From assembly GCA_038527215.1 (NCBI GenBank), contig JBCBGC010000022.1, positions 1-64,000 on the forward strand: a stretch of DNA of 64,000 nucleotides, in the 5' to 3' direction. The stretch comes from JAWPMV01 sp038527215 (GTDB lineage: Bacteria; Bacteroidota; Bacteroidia; J057). The position numbers and the translations under genes are program-made. Positions 53,001-60,655 of this stretch are shown piece after piece. The notes beneath the pieces are model-generated. The model had not been told where the DNA came from. It worked only from the letters and a program-made list of their open reading frames with translations, and made no database searches. Numbering within the stretch: the stretch's first letter is position 1; each line of letters begins with the position of its first letter.

Positions 53001-54518
53001 CAGGAATAGCACATTGGAGCTGGCTCCATTGGCTGGGACATCATTGCTAAATTCTCCTACCTGATAGGTCTGACCATCCAGGGAATAGTCAAAGGCCACG
53101 AACAGGACCTGATTGGTTGGAACGGCCGCATTCAGAGAGATATAGCCCAATTGGGTATTCACCCGATATTCATTGGGGTTCAGACGACGCATGTTTCCTA
53201 ACACCTGGAAGTCTTCTGTATTGATCATGTCCAGGTTCAGGGCCTCAATCGCTCCTTTAGCGGAGTTCTGCTCCCTGGCATTGGGGTTGGCCAAGAGCAA
53301 GTCATGCAGGTCGTTGGCATCATTGTCCGGGTAAGCAATGGAGCCAATCGGAATGTTGTCGTTATAGATATTTCCCTGCCCGCCTCCTACGGGGGTAGCA
53401 TTTTCGCCCAAGTCGATAAAGCCTACTGCGTTTCGGGTATTCTGGGTGGCCCCTTGCTGCTCTACCCAGACCTCTACCCGGTTGATCCGCAAGGTAGACC
53501 GCATGACCGGCAGGTCCTGAAGCCAGTCTTCATAGCGGGACCGAAAATAGTGGGACAGAAAGAAGTGGCGGTTCATGTCATAATCGCTTGCCTCCACATC
53601 AAAGGGGGTTTCAATGGCTCCTCCTCCTTTGATATCAATGGTTTCGACCTGACCACGCTCGGTAGAAGCTACCAGAGAGAGGTACACAGGTCCCAGACGT
53701 AGTTTGGTCCGTAAGCCAAAGAGGTTTTGTCGACCCTGAATCAACGAGTTGCCCAATTGCATACTCACATTACCGGCTTCAATCTCTTGCAGAATCTGGT
53801 CTTCCGTTCCAGTATGTTTTAGCTTGAGTTCGTTTTGGAAATCGAAGGTTGCCTGGGTGTCGAAATTGGCATTCAGGCGCAGTTTTTCTCCGATCTGACC
53901 AATGATCCCCATTTGGATAGTCTGATCGAAGTTGAAAATCGTATTACTTTGGTTGTTGAGCGGAACTGCGGGGTTCTCCGTAACGTTATTGTCGATAGAA
54001 AAATCCAGGGTAGCATAGCCAGTAGGACGAATAGAAATAGTGCCTCCACCAAAGACGTCAGATAATTCGTCAATATTAATATCTAGCTTCAATCCTAGCT
54101 CACTTTCTTCATTACTAGCCAGGGATTGCTGCTTAAAAAACTCCCGATTGGCCTTTTCCCGACGATATTCCAAATAATCTTCCAGAGAAATTTGGGAGGG
54201 ATAGCGGATATCGACCTTGCCCACACGCTCGTAAATGGAGAACGCGGTCGCAGAATCATTCAATTCAAAAATGGTCTGCATGTTTTTGGGATTGCCGAGG
54301 AAGATGGGCGTAACATACCCCTGCTGCGTGGCATCCCCAACCCGGTTGTTGGGATTCTTCTTTTTAGAGGTGTCTTCATCCCAGTACAGGGAGTCGTACA
54401 TCTCTATTTCGGCGGAGCGAGTGACTTCGGCTTTGTGCATAGAAGGGTCTTCTTCCCCGCCAGGCAGGAAAAAACTGGTGATCACCCAACAAAGCGCTGC
54501 AATGCTGATTTTCGACAA
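47091..54518 (-). CDS. sprA: SprA/Sov, translocon of the type IX secretion system
   Basis: A 2475-residue outer-membrane protein. SprA forms the giant beta-barrel through which type IX substrates leave the cell, and its usual length is about 2300-2500. The N-terminal mature region (IYERVGKVDIRYPSQISLEDYLEYR in part, ELGLKLDINIDELSDVFGGGTISIRPTG in part, INANFDTQATFDFQNELKL in part) and the C-terminal RTSFASGGVQLRFSLAQ strand are characteristic. A Pro/Arg/Gln-rich loop lies near residue 1950. The start is TTG at 54518: an in-frame TAA lies four codons upstream, and the TTG gives a short signal peptide, while the first ATG (codon 27) would lose it. ruvA lies directly upstream, the arrangement known in Flavobacterium johnsoniae. 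Other type IX genes are not in the window. Confidence 0.97.
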   Translation of the reverse strand: MSKISIAALCWVITSFFLPGGEEDPSMHKAEVTRSAEIEMYDSLYWDEDTSKKKNPNNRVGDATQQGYVTPIFLGNPKNMQTIFELNDSATAFSIYERVGKVDIRYPSQISLEDYLEYRREKANREFFKQQSLASNEESELGLKLDINIDELSDVFGGGTISIRPTGYATLDFSIDNNVTENPAVPLNNQSNTIFNFDQTIQMGIIGQIGEKLRLNANFDTQATFDFQNELKLKHTGTEDQILQEIEAGNVSMQLGNSLIQGRQNLFGLRTKLRLGPVYLSLVASTERGQVETIDIKGGGAIETPFDVEASDYDMNRHFFLSHYFRSRYEDWLQDLPVMRSTLRINRVEVWVEQQGATQNTRNAVGFIDLGENATPVGGGQGNIYNDNIPIGSIAYPDNDANDLHDLLLANPNAREQNSAKGAIEALNLDMINTEDFQVLGNMRRLNPNEYRVNTQLGYISLNAAVPTNQVLFVAFDYSLDGQTYQVGEFSNDVPANGASSNVLFLKMLKSSVIRVNSPPRPYPAWDLMMKNVYNVGYGLKPDNFFLDVRYESGTSAGRINFLPSGKPANKPLIQVLNLDKVTNNTAPGPDNFFDYIEGVTVVSDRGLVIFPVLEPFGSHLARQLDNDPNEVAKYVYDPLYDDTQAGAKQNFPELNRFTLEGYYRSSGGSEIQLNTFNLSEGSITVRAGGRVLQEGVDYQVDYFGGKVSIINPSILTSGQDIQVSFESSSLYQLQTKTLLGARAEYAPSDKLSLGLTALNLREQPFNQKLTLGDEPINNTIWGVDASYSDQSDQLTKLIDKLPLITTKAPSSIDGAFEAAQFIPGVPRVIRNDTDRGIVYLDDFEAAATPFSLQGQQRWRIASFPENNPEMFNPADRYAGDSLADNYSRAKLAWYQIDQAFYQRFGIEFPEEDLANNYTRQVFPDELFPTASRPFGQNIQTTFDLHYLPSQRGPYNFQKDQNRLNPDGSFSRPRENWAGIMREIDVNNDFEATNVEFVEFWLMDPFMDNPGHTGGEFYLNLGLINEDVLADESLSREHGLPGPNEPGNLINTPYGIVSINNPTVNAFNAEPLDRTAQDVGLDGLPSLEEFNYFTPNFLDSLQGYLTPQAYAELASDPSSDDFLHFRNEEYETRQAGILERYLKFNGLEGNSPINETNTNYTVQATQQPDMEDINENGSLDFAEQYYEYRIDMKPSQMIPGQNFIVDSINTSVLAGNRRVPVTWFQFRVPISGGRPVNNISNFKSINFMRMYMTGFSEEIIMRMTEFQLVSSQWLRYTGNLADPGPNPAPPEPPFGSLELGSVSLEENSTKLPFNYTLPPGIVQQQINGNTAIGFFQDERSLQLRICDLKDGDARGIFKNVSHDLRQYDRLKLFMHAEAIDDGVNPPNFEEVGDARVFIRLGLDNDFNYYEYEMPLTPSDLGGSRSDPFNVWPDSNEFDFRLALLAAAKADRNSAGTGLIYRHMFVDSTMNPDHRIYIKGTPKLSDVRNIMIGVRNPKDPSGQPICIEVWANELRITNFDRQKGYAAQGNLSVRLADIGDITASGSIKTVGFGPIDQKISNRPQEDQMQYDLSANVQLDRLLPKKWGLQLPVYATLGESFVNPQFNPQEADVRTDKLIETLSREDARNKIKEIQTYRRTRSISFNNWRKIKTQQLPNRQGGSKSIGEAGKAPKSYPWDISNFDFTFAYNEQLGSDAVIERRFNTQHRAAINYRYNFPAVTVQPFKKFEKLTFLHFINFNPLPTSFSMGINGDRQFEERAMRPAAGFGGGVDPTYAKNFLLNRNYNLVWNFTRNLQFNYTANNISRVDEVRGYWETADQRERDSLGTVWENLIGIGRGVDSVGEFARVRDHLVNMGRTTNFTQNFSLSYQLPFSQIKPLDWINGTASYTGSYIWQQAPEVNKGLGNTISNTQAIQANGRLDLNGFYRKFKPLRDVLDARKNSARNQGGREMQQGRRPNPRQPQPPKQPEPTAEEDTTKKPNPILRYLKIVGREVVRIALSVKTVDLTYNSNSSTSLPGFLPQTDNFGLDWDYVNPITGQRSPVFAPTAGFVFGSQADIRGIAADNYWITQDTTLANLYLHDFRNQLTARTSIELIRGLRIEVSANRSMNENESEFFKWIPGDNDYGRFGRLSQGSFSMSYIFANTAFQPIDPNQQTLVDFSNNRSIISNRLAGLDNFNDSLNFKGIVDGGFSNGYVGTSQDVLIPALLSAYGVYDPNEIELTSFPKIPLPNWSLNYNGLTSIPSLRKHFNSISLKHSYRGTYSIGNFSNDLNFQDFNGDGYADIAQVVGEDTQGNPVESYYSQNIIQIVQIQEQFSPLIGVTMNMKNGATVQIDYKKGRQVSLNVGSLQLTEMRNEDVAVMIGYRKDKLNWTFNLGGRTINLKNSVNFQFRATIRDTYERNLYLGPTGVQALDNVQAPDITRGAFNFILSPSIDYVVNSGLNVKLFFERNVNNPHVLNAYRTSFASGGVQLRFSLAQ

Positions 54519-54649
54519 GATTAATACGATTTAGGTACGAACTACCAATTTATTTACTTCAGGTAGAGGTATGTATCATAGGCGAAAACAGCTTCGAAAA
54601 ATGGTATGAATAAATAGTTTGGTTGGCTATTTTCTTTTGGAGGCGTACG

Positions 54650-54657
54650 CAAACTTA
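54650..54657 (-). promoter_or_regulatory. -7 element of sprA with long AT-rich leader
   Basis: TAAGTTTG on the minus strand fits TAnnTTTG. It predicts a leader of about 125 bases. A TTG lies 25 bases upstream, longer than normal. The 54519-54833 gap holds no gene I can support. Confidence 0.45.
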
Positions 54658-54833
54658 GAAAATATCTCAGATAAATAAAGCCCAAAATTGGCCCCCTCCA
54701 TAGAATTGTCTCTTAGAATAAATCTCTGCATCAAATAATTCTCAACCAAGCTATTTTCGAACAAAATATTATTAGCTCGAACTAACCATGTTGGAAATAA
54801 TTGAAAGTTTCGTTACAGTAAAACTTTTCAGCC

Positions 54834-55427
54834 CTAATTGTTCCTTAAAGCAATCTTGATGATATCGGCCACGGAGATGTCTGCGCCCTCATCTTTAAGA
54901 ATCTTATCCACCCTTTTGGCCATGGCAGCTTTGGGAAAACCGAGGTTGGTTAAGGCTACCAGGGCCTCTTGTTTTTTGTGGGCCTGATGGACGGCTCCTC
55001 CTAGCGCCGGCGAAGCGGTTCCGCCAGTGGCTTTGACTTTGTCTTTTAGCTCCAAAATGATCCTTCCGGCGGTTTTAGCGCCGATTCCCTTGATTTGCTT
55101 GAGGGCAAAACTGTCTTCATTCTGGATGGCCTGGAACAAATCTTCCGGACTGATACTAGAGAGAATGGTAATGGCGGTATTTCCCCCTACGCCGGAAATG
55201 CTGATCAGTAGTTCAAAGAGCTCACGTTCATTTAGACTGGAAAAGCCGAACAAAACCTGCGCATCCTCCCTCACCTGGAAATAGGTGTGCAGCATGATGG
55301 ACTCCTTGTCTTTGATGCTGCTGTAGGTATTCAACGAAATTTTTAACAGGTAGCCTATGCCTCCACAGTCAATGACTACAAAGGTAGGTTCCAATTGGGC
55401 TATTTTTCCACGAACAAATGCAATCAC
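54834..55427 (-). CDS. ruvA: Holliday junction DNA helicase subunit RuvA
   Basis: RuvA tetramers hold Holliday junctions and recruit RuvB for branch migration. The 197-residue protein has domain I (1-62, IAFVRGKIAQLEPTFVVID), the two helix-hairpin-helix motifs (LLISISGVGGNTAITIL and LKQIKGIGAKTAGRIILELKDK in part) and the C-terminal RuvB-binding domain (about 150-197, EALVALTNLGFPKAAM). The start is GTG at 55427, which gives the normal family N-terminus. ruvB and ruvC are not here. Confidence 0.97.
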   Translation of the reverse strand: MIAFVRGKIAQLEPTFVVIDCGGIGYLLKISLNTYSSIKDKESIMLHTYFQVREDAQVLFGFSSLNERELFELLISISGVGGNTAITILSSISPEDLFQAIQNEDSFALKQIKGIGAKTAGRIILELKDKVKATGGTASPALGGAVHQAHKKQEALVALTNLGFPKAAMAKRVDKILKDEGADISVADIIKIALRNN

Positions 55428-55486
55428 AACTTTTCCAGATTAACGAAAAAAAAAGGCATTACCATTCATCATGTAAGGTAAGCACT

Positions 55487-55514
55487 AAAAAAGAGGAGAC
55501 CGCCGGAGCGGTCT
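55487..55514 (-). terminator. Intrinsic terminator of the outer-membrane barrel gene
   Basis: AGACCGC and GCGGTCT form a 7-bp stem around CGGA; T6 follows shortly after on the minus strand. It separates the barrel gene from ruvA. Confidence 0.75.
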
Positions 55515-55557
55515 ACCTTGTATTTACATACAGTTCAATGTGTATAGTCTCATGTGT

Positions 55558-56313
55558 TTACTGGCCCAGGGTGTAGGTTACCCCGATGAGCAGGCCTACA
55601 TTCAGGCTATGCGTTTCAGCGATTGCTGCTGCACCACGGGTATAATCCCAGAATTTCACATCGCTGGTAACCCCGCCTTCGCGCACTTTGAGCGAAGCAT
55701 CTTTATTCTCTGAATCAGCCAGACCATAATCCCCACGAATGTGCAGGTTTAGGACGGCATCAGGGGTCAGATAGATATCCACCCCTACATCTCCTACCGC
55801 ACTGTAATTGAACGCAGCCATGGTTTCCGAAGTAGAAGGGATGTTGTTCACGTTTTCTGGGGCCGGTGCCTCAAAGGCTGGGTTGTCGTTATATCGATTG
55901 GCCCGCGTCAGGAAATCCAATTGAACGCCACCATAGAGAGAAAATACCACTTTGCGATTCAAGGTGCTGGTATTACCGCCCACCATCAAGGGAATCTTCA
56001 GGTATTCCAGACGGGTCGTATAGTTATTGCGGGTACTGATATCGCGACGGGTAGAATAGCGGCCTCCTTCAGAGGAGTAAATGACGTTGGCCCGAACCCC
56101 AACGATATCATTGAAATTATAGCCTACCATGACGCCTCCTGCCATGCCTCCCAGTAGCTCAATGCGATGTAGATCATCCCCCAAATCAATGTCCTGGGAG
56201 TTGAACAAATATGAAGCCTGTGGCATTACAAAGGCCCCTACTTTCAGGCCTTGCTGGGCCATCAAAACTCCTCCCAGTGCACAAATTGTGAGAGTAAGAA
56301 ATAGTTTCTTCAT
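55558..56313 (-). CDS. Outer-membrane beta-barrel protein (PorT-like family)
   Basis: A 251-residue protein with a signal peptide (MKKLFLTLTICALGGVLMAQ). Alternating amphipathic strands such as LKVGAFVMPQASYLF, VGVRANVIYSSEGGRY, LKIPLMVGGN and the final LNVGLLIGVTYTLGQ fit the OMP_b-brl_2 family. The last residue of the final strand is Gln rather than Phe. Its role is unknown. Two adjacent ATGs (56316 and 56313) are possible starts. Confidence 0.85.
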   Translation of the reverse strand: MKKLFLTLTICALGGVLMAQQGLKVGAFVMPQASYLFNSQDIDLGDDLHRIELLGGMAGGVMVGYNFNDIVGVRANVIYSSEGGRYSTRRDISTRNNYTTRLEYLKIPLMVGGNTSTLNRKVVFSLYGGVQLDFLTRANRYNDNPAFEAPAPENVNNIPSTSETMAAFNYSAVGDVGVDIYLTPDAVLNLHIRGDYGLADSENKDASLKVREGGVTSDVKFWDYTRGAAAIAETHSLNVGLLIGVTYTLGQ

Positions 56314-56370
56314 CATGTGTAGCTTTAGTAGTTCCAAAAATAGAATTAATTTACTTGCTTTCCAATAACC

Positions 56371-57006
56371 ATGCTCTTACGTCTCAATCCCCAAAATCCC
56401 CAAGCCAGGAACCTCGAAAAGGTGGTAGCCTGCCTGAAGCGTGGAGGGGTAATTATCTATCCCACCGACACCCTCTATGGGCTGGGATGCGATATTCGAC
56501 AAAAGAAAGCCGTAGAGCGAATCTGCCGAATCAAAGGCATAGACCTGGAAAAATCTTCCCTCAGTTGTATCTGTGAAGACCTCAAAGTCCTGGGTCAGTA
56601 TACCACCCGGGTCGACACTCCTGTTTTCAAATTGATGAAACGGGCCTTTCCGGGCCCGTTTACCTTTATTCTACAAGCGTCAAAGGATATTCCCCGCCAC
56701 TTCCAGCACAAAAAGACGGTCGGCATTCGCATCCCGGAGCATAGCATCCCTGCCCTCCTTAATCAGCAATTGGGAGGCCCTATTGCTTCCATCAGCATTC
56801 CCACCGATGAAGAGCAGCCCGAGTTTCATATGGACCCGGAACTCATCCATGAGCGGTTTGGACATCTGGTGGATATGGTGGTAGATGGGGGTTACGGAGG
56901 ATATGAGCCTTCTACCGTTATTGACTGCAGTCAGGGAGAAGCGTATATTTCTGTTATAAGAGAAGGGGCAGGAGATCTTGGGGCCTTAGGTCTGGATCTG
57001 GCATAA
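56371..57006 (+). CDS. Sua5/YciO/YrdC-family protein
   Basis: A 211-residue YrdC-fold protein. The PTDTLYGLGCDI motif, FPGPFTFILQAS and KKTVGIRIPEH are family hallmarks. The KRP-type ATP/threonine-site segment of TsaC/Sua5 reads LEKSSLSCICEDL here, which is closer to YciO. It may make threonylcarbamoyl-AMP for the t6A base of tRNA, or be a YciO paralogue of less certain role. It lies 41 bases upstream of anmK. Confidence 0.88.
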   Translation: MLLRLNPQNPQARNLEKVVACLKRGGVIIYPTDTLYGLGCDIRQKKAVERICRIKGIDLEKSSLSCICEDLKVLGQYTTRVDTPVFKLMKRAFPGPFTFILQASKDIPRHFQHKKTVGIRIPEHSIPALLNQQLGGPIASISIPTDEEQPEFHMDPELIHERFGHLVDMVVDGGYGGYEPSTVIDCSQGEAYISVIREGAGDLGALGLDLA

Positions 57007-57047
57007 GGCTTGCGGCTTTTTCTCCCTTACTTATTAGAGAAGTCAGC

Positions 57048-58154
57048 ATGGGAAAAAAGCAATTTCAGGGAATCGGATTAATGTCAGGCACTTCCATGGA
57101 CGGACTGGACATCGCTTGCTGCACCTTTTATGAAAATGGTCAGGGATATGAATGGAAATTGGATGTGGCCGCCCAGTATCCCTTTGAAGATACCTGGGTA
57201 GCCCGTTTACAACATATCATGGATCAGCCAGCGGAAATTTACGCCAAGACCCATGTGTATTTTGGGCATTGGCTGGGAAAAACCACCCGTGATTTTATCC
57301 AGCAACACCAGCTCACCCCTGATTTCGTGGCCGCCCACGGCCAAACCATTTTTCACCAGCCCGACAAAAATTTCACGGCCCAGATCGGCGATGGCGAAAG
57401 CATGGTTTCTTATCTCCCCTGCCCCTTGGTGACCAACTTCCGAAATAAGGACGTAGCCCTGGGAGGTCAAGGGGCTCCGCTGGTGCCTTTGGGAGAAAAG
57501 TATTTGTTCCCGGAGCACGATCTGTTCTTAAACCTTGGCGGTTTCTCCAATATGACCCATCGGGAACTAGCTTTCGATGTTTCGGCCTGTAACATCGTCC
57601 TGAATTTCCTATTTCGACAAGCTCGCCCTGAATCAGAACTGGACTATGACCAAGGCGGAGCGCTGGCCCGTAGGGGTCATTTTCATCAAGCCCTCTTCGA
57701 TACCCTCAATGCCCTCCCCTACTTTCATACCGATCCGCCTAAAAGTCTCGGCTGGGAATGGGTGGTAGAAGAAATTCTGCCTCTGCTGGAGGCCTCTGGG
57801 ATTCCCCTGGAAGATCAGCTCCATACTTTTGTCAAACATGTAGCCTATCAGATCGGTAAGAGTGCCGCCTATCTGGGCGTTTCGCAGAAAAAAATGCTGG
57901 TAAGCGGAGGGGGCAAGCACCATACTTTTTTAATCGAATGCATGGAGGAGGCCCTGAGTGATTTACAAATAGGGGTTGACCATGAGGTATCTGATGACAT
58001 TGTAGATTATAAAGAGGCCATCATTTTCGCTTTTCTGGGCCTGCGGGCTTTGCGGGGACAGCCAACCATTTTACCCAGTGTAACGGGCGCCAGCCAGGCC
58101 TCTTTAACCGGTTCCATTCACCTCCCCCCCACCGCAAAAATTTCCATTTTATAA
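57048..58154 (+). CDS. anmK: Anhydro-N-acetylmuramic acid kinase
   Basis: AnmK phosphorylates and opens anhydroMurNAc to MurNAc-6-phosphate in peptidoglycan recycling. The 368-residue protein shows the ATP-binding opening GLMSGTSMDGLDIACC, VAAHGQTIFHQP, the FLNLGGFSNMT strand, ELDYDQGGALARRG and the LVSGGGKHHTFL phosphate-2 motif. It is cytoplasmic. The -GGHNHFNRNT-like adenosine segment is replaced by GGGKHHTF, consistent with Bacteroidota members. Confidence 0.93.
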   Translation: MGKKQFQGIGLMSGTSMDGLDIACCTFYENGQGYEWKLDVAAQYPFEDTWVARLQHIMDQPAEIYAKTHVYFGHWLGKTTRDFIQQHQLTPDFVAAHGQTIFHQPDKNFTAQIGDGESMVSYLPCPLVTNFRNKDVALGGQGAPLVPLGEKYLFPEHDLFLNLGGFSNMTHRELAFDVSACNIVLNFLFRQARPESELDYDQGGALARRGHFHQALFDTLNALPYFHTDPPKSLGWEWVVEEILPLLEASGIPLEDQLHTFVKHVAYQIGKSAAYLGVSQKKMLVSGGGKHHTFLIECMEEALSDLQIGVDHEVSDDIVDYKEAIIFAFLGLRALRGQPTILPSVTGASQASLTGSIHLPPTAKISIL

Positions 58155-58242
58155 GATAGATCGTAAGCTGGCGGACATCTTTGCCGTTTTCCAGCCCCTA
58201 TACTTGCCTGAGATTGGGTTAAACCCCATTTTTTTTACCGAG

Positions 58243-59034
58243 ATGAAAAAACTGCTTTGGACGCTACCACTCCTGTTAATTACAGCGGGGGGCGTCACCC
58301 TTTTTGTGAATAGTCAACATGGTCCAACGCCTATGGGGCAAGCGGGTGCGCAACCGGTGAGTCATCAGCTATGGGACCAGCAATTGCGCCGCTTCGTCGA
58401 TGTGAATGGCATGGTAGATTACCGTGGATGGAAAGACCAGCGAGGCCCACTCGATCAGTATTTACAATTGTTGAGCGAAAATCCTCCAGCTCCCAACTGG
58501 ACGAAAGCGGAAAAACTGGCGTATTGGATTAATGCTTATAATGCATTCACGGTAGATATCATTCTGCAAAACTATCCTTTAGGCAGTATTCGCGATTTGC
58601 ATACGGTGCCTGGAATCGCCACCATTTGGCATGAAAGCTTCTTTGAGATCGGGGGTCAGCCGACCAGTCTGAATCAAATCGAACATGGTATTCTGCGGGT
58701 AGCGTTTGAGGAACCCCGTATTCATTTTGCCATCAATTGCGCCTCGCTATCGTGTCCGGTCCTCAGGGCAGAAGCCTATTTTGCGGAGAAACTGGAAGCC
58801 CAGCTGACAGATCAGGCGCGCTTATTTCTTTCTCAGCCGCTGCGAAATAGAATTTCTCCCCAGGAAATCGAACTGTCCAAAATCTTTTCCTGGTTTAGCG
58901 GAGATTTTACCAAAACGGGCAGTCTGATCGATTTTTTGAACCAATATGTACCCGTCAAGATCCAGGCTGATGCGGAGATTTCTTATATGCCGTACGATTG
59001 GAGCCTGAATGAAGGGGCCGAAGTACCCTTATAA
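58243..59034 (+). CDS. DUF547 domain protein, exported
   Basis: A 263-residue protein with a signal/anchor segment (MKKLLWTLPLLLITAGGVTLFV). DUF547 fills about residues 60-250: VDYRGWK, KLAYWINAYNAFTVDIIL (the core signature), the NQIEHGILR segment and HFAINCASLSCPVLRAEAY in part. The conserved Cys pair in NCASLSCPVL hints at a cysteine-based active or metal site, but no function is established. The ATG at 58243 is chosen for the signal peptide. Confidence 0.88.
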   Translation: MKKLLWTLPLLLITAGGVTLFVNSQHGPTPMGQAGAQPVSHQLWDQQLRRFVDVNGMVDYRGWKDQRGPLDQYLQLLSENPPAPNWTKAEKLAYWINAYNAFTVDIILQNYPLGSIRDLHTVPGIATIWHESFFEIGGQPTSLNQIEHGILRVAFEEPRIHFAINCASLSCPVLRAEAYFAEKLEAQLTDQARLFLSQPLRNRISPQEIELSKIFSWFSGDFTKTGSLIDFLNQYVPVKIQADAEISYMPYDWSLNEGAEVPL

Positions 59035-59126
59035 ACCTACGTCACCAAGCAAATTGCTTGTCCTTCGTGTGAATGATCAGTAGTTTGTATGTATAGCCAC
59101 AACATTGTCCAAAGCGATTTCATTTT

Positions 59127-60641
59127 ATGCACATCGTTATCATCGGAAACGGCATAGCAGGTATTACCACAGCCCGCTATGTGCGCAAGCGTTCCCATCA
59201 CGAGATCACCGTCATTTCCTCAGAGACGGATTATTTCTGGTCTCGCACCGCGCTCATGTACATCTATATGGGCCACATGAAGTTCAAACATACCCAACCT
59301 TACGAACCCTGGTTCTGGGAAAAAAACCGCATCAAGCTGCTAAACAAGCATGTCAGCGCCATAGACCCTGCCAATAAGCAGCTGAGCTTTGCGGGGGGAG
59401 GAGAAATGGCCTATGACAAATTGGTGCTGGCCACGGGTTCTAAGCCCAACAAATTTGGCTGGCCCGGGCAAGATTTAGAAGGAGTACAGGGGATGGTTAG
59501 CAAGCAGGACCTGGATAGCATGGAAGCCGCCAGTCAGGCAGGCATAAACCGGGCGGTCGTGATTGGAGGGGGTTTGATTGGGATTGAGATGGCCGAGATG
59601 TTTCACTCCCGCCATATCCCGGTAACTTTTCTGGTTCGGGAAAAAAGTTTCTGGAACCGGGTCATGCCACCGGAGGAATCCGAGATGATCAACCAGGAGA
59701 TTTTTGCCACGGATGGGATTGACCTGCGCCTCGGAGAGGAAATGACCGAGGTGTTGGGGGATGAACAGGGCAAGGTGCGGGCGGTAATGACGAAATCGGG
59801 GGAAGAAATTCCCTGCCAGTTTGTAGGTCTGACCGCAGGGGTACATCCCAATATTCAACTAGCCGAAGCAGCTGGCATTGAAACCGGACGTGGGTTCTTG
59901 GTGGATGAATACCTGGAAACCAGTGTCCCGGATATTTATGCGGTAGGCGACTGTGCAGAACTGCGGAATCCGGCTCCGGGCCGAAGAGGCATAGAAGCGG
60001 TCTGGTACACCGGCAAGCACATGGGACCCGTCCTGGCGCAAACCTTGATCGGTAAGCCTACGGTCTACGAGCAGCAACCCTGGTTCAACTCCGCTAAGTT
60101 TATCGACATGGAGTATCAGGTCTATGGGACGGTCAACAGTCAGTTGGGGGAGGACGAAGAAACTTTATTCTGGAAGCATCCGGAGGAAAATAAATCTATT
60201 CGGCTGGTCTATCGAGCCAGCGACGGAGTGATTACAGGCTTTAACCTGATGGGCATACGCTTCCGTCAGGATACCTGCCTGGACTGGATTGCTGAAGAGG
60301 CACATATTGAGACGGTGCTGGCCCAACTCCATGAGGCCAATTTCGATCCGGAATTTTTTACCCGCTACGAAGGAGAACTGGTGAGGCTGTATGAAAGCCA
60401 ACATCCCGGTGTCCACATCGAACGCGAAAAAGAGTCGGTGCGCCCGCTCGTCAGAAGTATGATGATGCTCTATGGGGCCGCGCTGCTCCTGGTGCTGATT
60501 TCCCTGCCCTTTTCTAATGCTGTATTGAGCGGAATCCTGCAGGGAATGGGAGGATTCGTTTTTACGGTGGGCCTGATCCGTTCCATCGAATTGTTGTACC
60601 GGGGTCTCAACCGGGGTTTTGATCGTCTTAGCTTTTCCTAA
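59127..60641 (+). CDS. Membrane-tethered FAD/NAD(P)H pyridine nucleotide oxidoreductase
   Basis: A 504-residue protein. Residues 1-300 are a Pyr_redox_2 enzyme: FAD motif GNGIAG (7-12), LATGSKPN, NAD(P)H motif VVIGGGLIGIEMAE (about 148), and the FAD-binding VPDIYAVGDCAELR. Residues 305-430 are a C-terminal interface domain. Two hydrophobic segments near 448-468 and 474-494 anchor it to the membrane, which is unusual for the family. No CxxC redox motif is visible near the FAD. It lies 14 bases before a NapH-like ferredoxin gene, so it may feed electrons from NAD(P)H into that protein. Confidence 0.88.
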   Translation: MHIVIIGNGIAGITTARYVRKRSHHEITVISSETDYFWSRTALMYIYMGHMKFKHTQPYEPWFWEKNRIKLLNKHVSAIDPANKQLSFAGGGEMAYDKLVLATGSKPNKFGWPGQDLEGVQGMVSKQDLDSMEAASQAGINRAVVIGGGLIGIEMAEMFHSRHIPVTFLVREKSFWNRVMPPEESEMINQEIFATDGIDLRLGEEMTEVLGDEQGKVRAVMTKSGEEIPCQFVGLTAGVHPNIQLAEAAGIETGRGFLVDEYLETSVPDIYAVGDCAELRNPAPGRRGIEAVWYTGKHMGPVLAQTLIGKPTVYEQQPWFNSAKFIDMEYQVYGTVNSQLGEDEETLFWKHPEENKSIRLVYRASDGVITGFNLMGIRFRQDTCLDWIAEEAHIETVLAQLHEANFDPEFFTRYEGELVRLYESQHPGVHIEREKESVRPLVRSMMMLYGAALLLVLISLPFSNAVLSGILQGMGGFVFTVGLIRSIELLYRGLNRGFDRLSFS

Positions 60642-60655
60642 TCCAATCTCCATTC

